Assembly: GCF_014174375.1 (NCBI RefSeq) | Contig: NZ_JABEQE010000003.1 | Span: forward strand, 248,001 to 312,000 | DNA: 64,000 nucleotides | Direction of reading: 5' to 3' | Source of the DNA: Gluconacetobacter asukensis | GTDB lineage: Bacteria > Pseudomonadota > Alphaproteobacteria > Acetobacterales > Acetobacteraceae | Shown here: in pieces, positions 7,313 through 15,693 of the stretch | Position numbering within the stretch: position 1 is the first letter of the stretch | Layout: every line of letters begins with the position of its first letter | Notes under the pieces: generated by a model | What the model was told of the DNA's origin: nothing | What the model saw: the letters and a program-made list of their open reading frames with translations, nothing else | Database searches by the model: none | Program-made: the position numbers and the translations under genes

Positions 7313-9993
7313 CCGGTGGCATGATTCTGCGGGGGCTGGAAGTCGAGCAGGTTCGCCGGTTCGGTGATGCCGTGCGGCTGACGGGGCTGGGGCCGGGCAT
7401 CAACCTGCTGGGGGCACCGAACGAATTCGGCAAATCGACGCTGCTGGCGGCGTTGCGTGCGGTGTTTCTGCTGCCGCACGGGTCGAAGGCGCGGCCGATC
7501 GCGGACCTGCAACCTTATGGCGGGCGGGGGGCGCCGCGTATCGTGGTCGATTTCACGCTCGACGGGGGCGACTGGCGGCTGGAGAAGCGCTTCATGCGGC
7601 GGGCTTTTGCCCGGCTGGAAGGGGGCGGCGAACGGCTGGATGGCGACGCGGCCGAGGCGCGGTTGCAGGATCTGCTGGGCGTGGAGGCGGGCAAGCGCGG
7701 CGCCGAGGCGATGGGGCTGCTGAATGCGCTGTGGGTGACGCAGGGGCAGAGCCTGGTGCAGCCCGACCTGTCGGACCCGGCGCGGGCCACCATCCGGTCC
7801 TGTCTGGAAGCCGATCTGGATGCCATGACCGGCGGGGATGCGGCTGGCCGGGTGTTGTCGCGGGTGACGGCCGATCTGGCCGTGCTGCTGGATGGGCGTG
7901 GAAATCCGCGCGGTCGCTTTCGGGCCGCGAAGGAGGGCGAACAGGAGGCGGCGGCCGAACTGGCGCGGCTGGAGACGCGCCGACAGGGGCTGGAAGATGA
8001 TCTGAACGCCATGGCGGATCTGCGCCGCCGGCTGGCGCATGAGGACGATGCCGACCGGCGGGAAAAGGAGCGGGCCAATCTGGCCGAGGCGGGCCGGGTG
8101 CGGGATCGCTTACGGGATTATGATGCCCGGTATCGGGCCGCGCGGGCGGTGCGCGACCATGCGGCGGCGCAACTGGCTGCCGTGCGGCAGGATCTGGCCG
8201 GGCGGGCGGCGTGGGAACGCGATCTGGCGGCGGGGACGGCGCGGGTGGCGGAGCTGGAAGCGGCATTACAGGCGGCGCAGGGCGCGCATGATGCGGCGGG
8301 GGCGGCGCATGCCGCGCGGCTGGAGGCGGTGCGGGTGGCCGATGCCGGGCGCCAGGCGGCGCGCCGGGCGCTGGACCTGGCGGCGGGCCGGGTGGAGCGG
8401 GCGCGGCTGGTGCGTGAGCGGCGCGAGGCGGCGGCGGCGCTGGACCGGCTGGACGAGGCGGCGCGGGCTGTGACGCAGGCGGCGGCGGAGCTGGATGCCT
8501 GTACGATCGACGATGCGCGGATGGGGGCGATCCGCAAGGCCGAGCGCGCGCTGGATGCGGCGCGCGCCGCCAGCCGGGCGCAGGCGACGACGCTGGATGT
8601 GACATTGGCCGATGGCGCGCGCGGGCGGCTGGTGCTGGATGGGCAGGCGCTGGAGAGCGGCCGCATTGTGGTGACGGATAATGCCGTGCTGCGGATCGAG
8701 GGGATCGGCACCATCCGCATCGAACCGGCCAGCCATGGGCGCGACGCGTTGCGCGCGGACCTGGCGGGGGCGGAAGAGGTGCTGCGCCGGGCGCTGGCGG
8801 TGGCTGGTTGTGCCGATATTGCCGGTGCCGAGGCGGCGCTGGCCGCGCGGCGGCAGGCCGAATTGGCCTTTCAGGCTGCGCGGACGGTGCTGGGCGGCCT
8901 GTTGGCCGGTGCCGATCAGGTGCCGGCGACGGCGATGGAAGCGGCCCGGCGGCGGTTGGCGGATCTGGATGTGCGCATCGCGCGGATCGGTGAGGCCGAC
9001 GATGGGACGGATGACCCGCTGGCGGTGCTGGAGGCGGCCCGGAAGGCGATGGAGGCGGCCGAGGCGCGGTATGATGCCGCGCATCGGGCGCTGCTTGCCC
9101 CTGACGAGACGATGCGTCGGGCGGCGGAGGATCTGGCGCGGCTGCGGGCCGAATGGCAGGTGGCGCGGGATGGCGCGGCCCAGTTGGCGCGCGATCTGGA
9201 GGCTGCGCGGGCGGTGGAGGCGGATGAGGCGCTGTCTGCCCGGCTGGCGGCCGGCCATGAAGCCGCCGAGAGGGCGGAGCAGGCGCTGGTGCGTATCGAG
9301 GAGACGCGGCCCGAGGGGACCGAGGCGCTGGCCGATGCGGCGATCCAGCGGCTGGAGCGCACGATTCAGGACGGTCATGCGCGCCTGGCGGCGCTGCGGC
9401 AGGAGATGGCGGCGCGCGAGGCCCGCATTCGCGCGGCGGAGGGCGACGGGCTGGACGAGCGGATTGCGGCGCAGGAGCGGCTGCGGGCGGCCCATGCAGC
9501 GGAGGATGCGGCCTGCGTGCGGGAGGTTGCGATCCTGCAATGCCTGCGCGATGCGGTGGCGGCGGCGGAGCGGGCGGCGACCGAGCGTTATCTGGCGCCG
9601 CTGGCCCGTGCGATCCAGCCGGCGTTGGGGGCGCTGTTTCCGCGCGCCGTGGCGACCGTGGAGGCGGATTTCAGTATTTCGGCGCTGTCGCGGCGGATCG
9701 ACGAGCCGTTCGTGAATCTGTCGGATGGCACGCGCGAGCAGATTGCGGTGCTGGCGCGGCTGGGGCTGGCGGACCTGATGCAGGCGCGGGGGCGGCCGGC
9801 GATGCTGGTGCTGGACGATGCCCTGACCTATGCCGATTCGGGGCGGCTGGACCGGATGTTCGACATTCTGACTGAGGCGGCCGGCCGGTTGCAGATCCTG
9901 ATCCTGACCTGCCGGACGGAGCTGTTTACCGGGCTGGGGGCAAGGCGGCTGGCGGTCGAGCCGGTCGGTGGGGAGGCCGCGGAAGGCCATTGA
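7309..9993 (+). CDS. YhaN/SbcC-like SMC-type ATPase
   Basis: 894 residues from the ATG overlapping the upstream stop. Walker A is [10 protein letters not shown] near residue 31; the C-terminal half has the ABC signature region ([15 protein letters not shown]) and Walker B LVLDDAL near residue 840, typical of the AAA_27/YhaN family. Between them lie about 600 residues of Ala/Arg/Glu-rich coiled coil. I see no CxxC zinc hook, unlike SbcC/Rad50. Together with the nuclease encoded upstream it should process DNA ends. The reading frame is open further upstream, but that part shadows the nuclease gene. Confidence 0.87.
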   Translation: MTGGMILRGLEVEQVRRFGDAVRLTGLGPGINLLGAPNEFGKSTLLAALRAVFLLPHGSKARPIADLQPYGGRGAPRIVVDFTLDGGDWRLEKRFMRRAFARLEGGGERLDGDAAEARLQDLLGVEAGKRGAEAMGLLNALWVTQGQSLVQPDLSDPARATIRSCLEADLDAMTGGDAAGRVLSRVTADLAVLLDGRGNPRGRFRAAKEGEQEAAAELARLETRRQGLEDDLNAMADLRRRLAHEDDADRREKERANLAEAGRVRDRLRDYDARYRAARAVRDHAAAQLAAVRQDLAGRAAWERDLAAGTARVAELEAALQAAQGAHDAAGAAHAARLEAVRVADAGRQAARRALDLAAGRVERARLVRERREAAAALDRLDEAARAVTQAAAELDACTIDDARMGAIRKAERALDAARAASRAQATTLDVTLADGARGRLVLDGQALESGRIVVTDNAVLRIEGIGTIRIEPASHGRDALRADLAGAEEVLRRALAVAGCADIAGAEAALAARRQAELAFQAARTVLGGLLAGADQVPATAMEAARRRLADLDVRIARIGEADDGTDDPLAVLEAARKAMEAAEARYDAAHRALLAPDETMRRAAEDLARLRAEWQVARDGAAQLARDLEAARAVEADEALSARLAAGHEAAERAEQALVRIEETRPEGTEALADAAIQRLERTIQDGHARLAALRQEMAAREARIRAAEGDGLDERIAAQERLRAAHAAEDAACVREVAILQCLRDAVAAAERAATERYLAPLARAIQPALGALFPRAVATVEADFSISALSRRIDEPFVNLSDGTREQIAVLARLGLADLMQARGRPAMLVLDDALTYADSGRLDRMFDILTEAAGRLQILILTCRTELFTGLGARRLAVEPVGGEAAEGH

Positions 9994-10025
9994 CGCCGTT
10001 TCCGGCGATGGAGGAACATGCTGCC

Positions 10026-10574
10026 ATGTCAAAGCTGGATCTTACCCGCCCCTTCCTGCCTGTCCGCATTGCGGTGATGACCGTATCGGACACGCGTACC
10101 CTGGAAACCGATACGTCCGGCACGTTGCTGGCCGAGCGGATTGTTGCCGCCGGGCATCATCTGGCGGCGCGCAGCATCGAGCCGGATGATGTGGACCATA
10201 TCACCGGCTGCCTGAAGGAATGGATCGCCGATCCCGAGATCGACGTAATCATCTCGACCGGTGGCACCGGCGTGACCGGTCGCGATGTGACGCCCGAGGC
10301 CTATGAGCAGGTGCTGGAAAAGCGCATCGAGGGGTTCGGCGAGCTGTTCCGCATGCTGTCGTACCAGAAGATCGGGACTTCCACGATCCAGTCGCGGGCG
10401 CTGGCCGGGGTGGCTAGGGGGACCTATCTGTTCGCGCTGCCGGGGTCGAGCGGTGCCGTGAAGGATGGCTGGGACGATATTCTGGTCTGGCAGCTCGACA
10501 GCCGGCATCGGCCCTGCAATTTCGTGGAGCTGATGCCGCGCCTGCGCGAGCATCTGCCGGCTTCGCACGACTGA
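10026..10574 (+). CDS. moaB: Molybdenum cofactor biosynthesis protein MoaB
   Basis: 182 residues. The ATG at 10026 is preceded by a GGAGG box; an ATG 12 codons upstream lacks one. The MPT-binding motif [16 protein letters not shown] and the C-terminal [12 protein letters not shown] region are intact. MoaB/MogA-type proteins adenylylate molybdopterin before metal insertion. No other moa/moe gene is nearby. The downstream DJ-1 gene follows after 30 bp and may share the transcript. Confidence 0.92.
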   Translation: MSKLDLTRPFLPVRIAVMTVSDTRTLETDTSGTLLAERIVAAGHHLAARSIEPDDVDHITGCLKEWIADPEIDVIISTGGTGVTGRDVTPEAYEQVLEKRIEGFGELFRMLSYQKIGTSTIQSRALAGVARGTYLFALPGSSGAVKDGWDDILVWQLDSRHRPCNFVELMPRLREHLPASHD

Positions 10575-10604
10575 ACGACGACCACGGAAAAGGGAACGCG
10601 ATCC

Positions 10605-11180
10605 ATGAGCGCGAAGAAATTGCTGCTGCTGGCGGGCGACTATGTCGAGGATTACGAGATCATGGTCCCGTATCAGGCGCTGTCGATGCTGGGGTTTACC
10701 GTCGATGCGGTCTGTCCGGGCAAGAAGGCGGGCGAGCATGTGCTGACGGCGATTCACGATTTCGAAGGGGCGCAGACCTATAGCGAGAAGCCGGGGCATC
10801 GTTTCGCTCTGACGGCGGATTTCGAGGAGGTGAACGCGGCAGATTATGCCGGGCTGGTGATTCCGGGTGGCCGGGCGCCGGAATATCTGCGGCTGGACCA
10901 GCGGGTGATTGATCTGGTGCGCGCCTTTGCCGGCCGGCCGGTTGCTGCCGTGTGCCATGGGGCCCAGTTGCTGGCCGCCGCCCGGGTGATCGAAGGGCGT
11001 ACCGTGTCGGCCTATCCGGCCTGCCGTCCGGAGGTTGAACTGGCGGGCGGGATTTATGCCGATATCGCGGTCGATGACGCGGTGACCGATGGATGGCTGG
11101 TCACGGCGCCGGCCTGGCCGGCGCATCCGCGCTGGCTGGCGCAGTTTATTGCCGTGCTGGGGGTGGGCGTCACGATCTGA
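10605..11180 (+). CDS. DJ-1/PfpI-family protein
   Basis: 191 residues, one full class I glutamine-amidotransferase-like domain. The nucleophile elbow [10 protein letters not shown] carries the reactive cysteine, and an acidic residue in the YVEDYE segment matches the conserved Glu that lowers its pKa. Members act as glyoxalase III, aldehyde/peptide deglycase-like enzymes or stress chaperones; sequence alone does not separate these. The closest subgroup by eye is the DJ-1D/YhbO-like branch. Confidence 0.85.
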   Translation: MSAKKLLLLAGDYVEDYEIMVPYQALSMLGFTVDAVCPGKKAGEHVLTAIHDFEGAQTYSEKPGHRFALTADFEEVNAADYAGLVIPGGRAPEYLRLDQRVIDLVRAFAGRPVAAVCHGAQLLAAARVIEGRTVSAYPACRPEVELAGGIYADIAVDDAVTDGWLVTAPAWPAHPRWLAQFIAVLGVGVTI

Positions 11181-11295
11181 TCGGCTGAGGGCCGTCCATG
11201 TCGGCTGGCGGCATTGGCATGGGCGGATAGCTGTGCATCATGGACAGGCAAGGGCGGCGTTCCGGCCGCCTGATCATGTCTGGGAGAATTCCGTC

Positions 11296-11907
11296 TTGCG
11301 CACCCGTCATCTTCTGGCCCGCTCGGCGCTGGCCGTTGCGATCGCCACCGGCTTTGCCTCCGCCTCGTTCTCCGGCCCGCAGGCGTTCGCGGCCTCCCCG
11401 CCATCGGCCACCACGCCGCTGAAGCTGAAATCGCTCGTCATTACCGGGAACAAGCAGGTTTCGACGGACGAGATCCTGGCCGCCCTGCCGTTCCATCAGG
11501 GTGATACCGTGACCCGGGACCAGATCGCCGCCGGCGCGCAGGACGTGATGGGCGTGTATCAGAAGAAGAATGTGGGCCTGAAATTCGGCCAGAAGATGAA
11601 ATTCGCCGGTGCCGCCGTCTATGTCGAATGGGCGATCGAGGAGCAGGCGCCGGAGGTGGTGCAGACCGCGCTGGTGGTCGACAAGATCGTCTTCGAGGGG
11701 AATAAGAAACTGTCTGCCGCCGACCTGACGGCCGCGACGAAGCTGCGTCCCGGCTCGACGATCGATCAGGCGGCGATGGCGGCCGATCAGCAGGCGGTGC
11801 AGAAGGCTTATCAGGACCATGGTGTCGGCGCGGCGATCCAGGTGGTGCCGTCGCAGCCGGCTGGGGATAACCATGTGGTGCTGACGTATCAGATTACCGA
11901 GAAATAA
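11296..11907 (+). CDS. Periplasmic protein with two POTRA-like domains and no barrel
   Basis: 203 residues from a TTG start at 11296, chosen because a GGGAG box lies 9 nt upstream and a signal peptide begins there (RHLLARSALAVAIATGFASA). The mature protein has two repeats of the POTRA pattern: LKLKSLVITGNKQVSTDEI (about residue 45 onward) and VVDKIVFEGNKKLSAADL (about 122 onward). BamA, TamA and FtsQ carry such domains, but here the chain stops after the second one. It may be a free partner of the BAM or TAM machinery. A terminator follows directly. Confidence 0.75.
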   Translation: MRTRHLLARSALAVAIATGFASASFSGPQAFAASPPSATTPLKLKSLVITGNKQVSTDEILAALPFHQGDTVTRDQIAAGAQDVMGVYQKKNVGLKFGQKMKFAGAAVYVEWAIEEQAPEVVQTALVVDKIVFEGNKKLSAADLTAATKLRPGSTIDQAAMAADQQAVQKAYQDHGVGAAIQVVPSQPAGDNHVVLTYQITEK

Positions 11908-11915
11908 GGGTGATG

Positions 11916-11956
11916 GACGCGGGGCGGGGCTGTTGGCTGCGCTCCGCGTCTTTTTT
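11916..11956 (+). terminator. Rho-independent terminator after the POTRA gene
   Basis: Stem GACGCGGGGC (11916-11925) pairs with GCTCCGCGTC (11941-11950) with one G-U pair, followed by six T residues. It lies 9 bp after the stop codon. Confidence 0.85.
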
Positions 11957-12173
11957 GGATAGAGCCGTGGCTTGGGCGGGCGGTTGCTCGGTCCTCATTT
12001 ATGACGCTGTGCGTCCATAAGACGTTCCGATAACTATATGGAATGCGCCTGAACGCTCTGGTTTGAGGGCCGTTCTATGAATCCTTTATGACATTGACTG
12101 TCTGCTGCTTCGTTCCGTGCGCGGGAATGCGAAACTGTCGAGATCGTTCATCCGGGCCCGGAGCATCTCTTTC

Positions 12174-13115
12174 ATGTTTCAGATCAACCGACGTTCCTTT
12201 CTTTCCCTGACGGGTGGGTTCGCGTTGGCCAGTGCCGCCAGCGCGCGGGCGGCGGTGCCGAGCCGGCCGCCGATGCGCGCGCATGAGCCATTTACCTTTC
12301 TGTTCATCACCGACACGCATCTTCAGCCGGAGCTGAACGCGCAGGTTGGATGTCATGCGGCCTTCGTCAAAGCGCGTGGTGTTCCAGCGGATTTCGCCAT
12401 TCAGGGCGGTGATCATGTTTTCGACGCGCTTGGCGTCAATGCCTCGCGCGCCACGATGCTGCTGGACCTTTACAAACGCACGGCCGACGATCTGATGCTG
12501 CCGGTTCATCATACGATCGGCAATCACGATTGCTTTGGCGTCTATACGAAGAGCGGCGCCGAACCGACCGACCCGATGTATGGCAAGAAGTATTTCGAGG
12601 ATAATTTCGGCCGTCTTTATTATTCATTCGACCATAAGGGCGTGCATGTCGTCGTGCTCGATTCCATCGGGATCACGGCGGATCGCTCATATGAGGGGCG
12701 GATCGACGCCCCGCAGATTGCGTGGCTGGCCAATGATCTCGCCGCGCAGCCTGAAGGCACGCCGATTATCGTGGTGACGCATATTCCGCTCGTTACCGCC
12801 GTCGAGGACTATGCGGCCCCGCCTGCGACGCCTGCGAAGCATCACGCGCTGAGCGTCGTCAACGCTTACGAGGTTCTTCCCCTGTTCGACCGCTATAATG
12901 TCATCGGTGTATTTCAGGGGCATACGCATATTCTGGAGCGTATCGACTGGCACGGCGTGCCCTACATTACCGGCGGTGCCGTCTCCGGCAACTGGTGGCA
13001 TGGCACGCGTTACGGGACCCCGGAGGGCTTCATGGTGGTGGACGTCGCGAATGGGGCTGTGAAGACACGGTATGAGACTTATGGTTTTCGGAGTGTCGAT
13101 CCGCAGAATACGTGA
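12174..13115 (+). CDS. Tat-exported calcineurin-like phosphoesterase
   Basis: 313 residues. The start at 12174 gives MFQINRRSFLSLTGG, a twin-arginine signal, so the enzyme is exported folded. Metal-ligand motifs appear in order: FITDTHLQ, GGDHVFD, GNHDC, VTHIPL and GHTH, a complete metallophosphoesterase active site (CpdA/GpdQ type). The substrate cannot be told; cyclic nucleotides, glycerophosphodiesters or phosphomonoesters are possible. It stands alone between a terminator and a gene-poor stretch. Confidence 0.85.
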   Translation: MFQINRRSFLSLTGGFALASAASARAAVPSRPPMRAHEPFTFLFITDTHLQPELNAQVGCHAAFVKARGVPADFAIQGGDHVFDALGVNASRATMLLDLYKRTADDLMLPVHHTIGNHDCFGVYTKSGAEPTDPMYGKKYFEDNFGRLYYSFDHKGVHVVVLDSIGITADRSYEGRIDAPQIAWLANDLAAQPEGTPIIVVTHIPLVTAVEDYAAPPATPAKHHALSVVNAYEVLPLFDRYNVIGVFQGHTHILERIDWHGVPYITGGAVSGNWWHGTRYGTPEGFMVVDVANGAVKTRYETYGFRSVDPQNT

Positions 13116-13299
13116 GGAAAGTGGGGGTATGGACCCAGAGTCGGGCGTCGGAACGGCTGATTGAGTTGCGTTTGGAGCGGATTGTTTGCGTTGCGAGCGT
13201 GTCCGCTTACGCCCTCATACTAGTCATCAAAGACGCTCGATGTCTTTTCTCTGAGCGGGCATAGTGCTCCGTGTTAACTCCAGCAACCGGAGCGGTCTC

Positions 13300-13422
13300 T
13301 TGCTCATCGTTTTCAGCGGTCGGCCCGGCTCGGGCAAGTCGACCATTGCACAGTTGTTCGCGAAGATGTTGCCCGCATTTTACCTTCGGATCGATGAGAT
13401 TGAGCCGGCAATCAAAACCTGA
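13300..13422 (+). pseudogene. N-terminal remnant of a P-loop kinase/ATPase
   Basis: From a TTG at 13300 the frame encodes about 40 residues with a perfect Walker A loop, FSGRPGSGKSTIAQLF, then a DEIEPAI segment typical of small AAA_33/zeta-toxin-like kinases, and stops at 13422. Complete proteins of this kind are 160-200 residues, so the rest is missing. The GC content and codon use are lower than in the flanking genes. Confidence 0.6.
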
Positions 13423-13516
13423 CCTTTCGAAAGGTTACGTCGACTGCCGCCTCATATGCGTCGTTCTTAGATGCGGCGAGAGGCGCTACAAGCGGGCGCT
13501 CTTTTCGGAGGCAAGA

Positions 13517-13651
13517 ATGGAGAACGAAGCTCTGGGCACCTTCGATGTGAAGGTCTCGCCGATCGGCGATGATGACGAACCAATTGGCGGGATGTCGATC
13601 AACAGAACATTCCACGGCGACCTGAAGCGCTTAACTGCCAAGCGAATTTGA
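13517..13651 (+). pseudogene. Truncated DUF3224-like protein
   Basis: About 44 residues from the ATG at 13517. The segments ALGTFDVKVSPIGDDD and GGMSINRTFHGDL match the opening beta-strands of DUF3224 proteins (about 130 residues). After GDLK the sequence no longer follows the family and stops, so this looks like a 3'-truncated remnant. Together with the kinase fragment just upstream it marks a degraded patch. Confidence 0.55.
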
Positions 13652-13785
13652 GCAGATAGGCGGCAGTCGCCTTTGTCCTCCACACGAGTTCTCGTAAATA
13701 AACCATGCGAGGCCTGCTGGACGAGCTCGAAAGCGAGACGTTTGAAGGTAAGGACATGGTTTTGACACGAGGAGGGAAATTACCC

Positions 13786-14283
13786 ATGCGACCTATTATT
13801 CACGCCGCGACTGCGCTGGTTTTATGGACTGCGTTTCAGCTTCACGCAGCCGGCGCGCAGGAGACACACGCCTTATCTTTACCCCAACTTGAGGGTTCCT
13901 GGTCGTGTGAGGGATACTTCATCCGAAATAAACGCCCGATCGCTTCAAATATTTCCGTTACGCGTGATGTTGGTAACGGCGCATTGCTTCTCCATCATGA
14001 CGATAAGCCGCCTGCCTTATACCATTCCCTGGAAGTCTGGAGTGTCAGCAAGGATGGCTCTCTGAAATCCTCAATCAGTGATGTCTATGGCATGCGCTGG
14101 TTCACTGCACAGGGCTGGGACGGAAACGGTTTGAAACTGAATCGAACCGAAGGTGGTTCAGTGGTCGAGCAATTCACCTACGCATTCAGAAACGCGAACA
14201 CACTCGAACTCGACTGGGCTATTAGTCGCAGTGGACGGCCGTTGACGATTGGCGATACGCTTACCTGCCATCGAACCGGTTAA
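13786..14283 (+). CDS. Secreted protein of unknown function (lipocalin-like)
   Basis: 165 residues. The ATG at 13786 has a GGAGGG box 10 nt upstream and begins a signal peptide (RPIIHAATALVLWTAF) cleaved near AGAQ. The mature part has alternating beta-strands starting with LEGSWSCEGYF and ending in LTCHR; the two cysteines at the ends could form a disulfide. The pattern resembles small lipocalin-like barrels, but I recognise no named family. Base composition is lower in GC than the surrounding genome, consistent with transfer. Confidence 0.65.
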   Translation: MRPIIHAATALVLWTAFQLHAAGAQETHALSLPQLEGSWSCEGYFIRNKRPIASNISVTRDVGNGALLLHHDDKPPALYHSLEVWSVSKDGSLKSSISDVYGMRWFTAQGWDGNGLKLNRTEGGSVVEQFTYAFRNANTLELDWAISRSGRPLTIGDTLTCHRTG

Positions 14284-14336
14284 CCGTTCTCAGCAGGTAG
14301 AAGGTTGGCTCCCATTGTCGAAGGAACCCCGACCTA

Positions 14337-15236
14337 ATGTACGGGCCGCGAACACACGTCTTTGCAGGACGCTTACAGCTTGGTACGCAGGGCGTGCTAG
14401 GTGCTGGACCTTGGCTAACGCTGCGAGCGGCAGCGTGGACAGCCGTCTTGGCATTTGCAGTCGAAGGACCAGCCCTCGCCCCTGCTGCTGTTGCGCATAT
14501 CACTCATCGACACATTGCCTTGTCGCCAATTCTGCTCACCGGCATCTTATTGCTCAGCTACGGCGGCTATGGGCTTTTGGTGCGTTGGGGTGAGCGTCGG
14601 CCAGTTTCTGAGTTGGCACTTTGGCGCGCGCCGTTTGAGTTGGGGGCTGGAGCGCTGACGGGCGCGGTCCTTATGATAATGATATATGTCTCGTTGCTCG
14701 CGACTGGCCTTTATCAAGAACATCAAAGCGGGGCTCCAGAATGGCTCTTTCAAGCTCTGGCATGTTTTGCCACGGCTTCTCTCGAGGAACTTCTTTTTCG
14801 TGGTATAGCTTTTCGCATCTTGGCGCGGCTGCTCGGCTCGGTCCCAGCCCTGGGTATATCCGCTTTATTGTTTGGCATGGCTCACCTTATCGCCCCGGAT
14901 GCGAGCATACTGGCCGCCGTAGGAATTGCTGTTGAGGCGGGACTTCTCCTGGCAGCCTGTCTTATGCTCACTGGGCGCATATGGTGCGCCGTGGGCCTGC
15001 ATGCCGCCTGGAATTACATGGAAGGCCCGATTTTCGGAGCTACCGTCTCCGGTCATGTGCGGCCAAACGCCTTGCTAAGCAGCAGTCCGGCAGACGGTGC
15101 TTCGCCTCTATGGAGCGGCGGAAATTTTGGTCCCGAGGCGTCTCCTGTTACCATGCTGATCGGTCTGGTCGCTTTTGCGGCGGTCATGGCTGTGATCATT
15201 CAGCGCGGGCGCAGGGAAACGGGCAAGCTCGCGTGA
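14337..15236 (+). CDS. CPBP-family intramembrane metalloprotease
   Basis: 299 residues with about eight membrane helices. The three conserved Rce1/CPBP motifs are present: EELLFRG, FGMAHL and HAAWN, giving the glutamates, histidine and asparagine of the membrane-embedded active site. Members include Rce1-type CAAX proteases and bacteriocin-immunity proteins. The gene lies 53 bp after the secreted protein gene, on the same strand and in the same lower-GC patch, so they may form a transferred pair. An AAGGAAC box precedes the ATG. Confidence 0.83.
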   Translation: MYGPRTHVFAGRLQLGTQGVLGAGPWLTLRAAAWTAVLAFAVEGPALAPAAVAHITHRHIALSPILLTGILLLSYGGYGLLVRWGERRPVSELALWRAPFELGAGALTGAVLMIMIYVSLLATGLYQEHQSGAPEWLFQALACFATASLEELLFRGIAFRILARLLGSVPALGISALLFGMAHLIAPDASILAAVGIAVEAGLLLAACLMLTGRIWCAVGLHAAWNYMEGPIFGATVSGHVRPNALLSSSPADGASPLWSGGNFGPEASPVTMLIGLVAFAAVMAVIIQRGRRETGKLA

Positions 15237-15650
15237 CAGCAGCCAAACGGCGAGATCGACGCTTTTGCCTACTCCATGCCAAACCAAAATGTTATCTCTT
15301 GAAAACTATTTAAAAAACTCCCACGCGATTATGCCCGTATAAGATAGACTGTTTAGAAAGTTTCTCGGCAGTAAGGCATCGAACGGTGATCTCCATGCGT
15401 CGACAAGCACACGAGAGATGAATTTCAAATCACCTGTCGTTGCGCGGCGTATCGAAACCTTTTCGGCCATCGTCGGTCACTCTCCTGTATTGGCCGTTTC
15501 CATGTCTGCTTATCTAAGATTTCTATCTACAGCAGACATTCCGCTCCTTCCGCAGTCCGGACGTGGGGCGTTCTGGTGAGGTGATTTGATCGCCCGTTAA
15601 GGATGGTCGTGCGGCTGTAATGCTGCCTGCGATATAGAGGAGCATGGTGG
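15237..15650. other. Non-coding stretch between the CPBP protease gene and dcp
   Basis: About 410 bp of moderate GC with no frame that has coding character and no recognisable insertion-sequence end. AT-rich runs occur near 15290-15360. I see nothing further in it apart from the dcp terminator hairpin at its right end. Confidence 0.5.
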
Positions 15651-15679
15651 ACGCACGCCGGATTGTTTCCGGCGTGCGT
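15651..15679 (-). terminator. Hairpin downstream of dcp
   Basis: ACGCACGCCGGA (15651-15662) pairs perfectly with TCCGGCGTGCGT (15668-15679) across a 5-nt loop, 15 bp beyond the dcp stop. There is no clear T-run on the minus strand, so it could be a weak terminator or an mRNA-stabilising hairpin. Confidence 0.6.
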
Positions 15680-15693
15680 TTGTAAGGCTGGTG

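Noticed and set aside
15237-15650. Insertion-sequence remnant downstream of the CPBP gene
   Set aside because: No terminal inverted repeats, target duplications or transposase fragments could be recognised.
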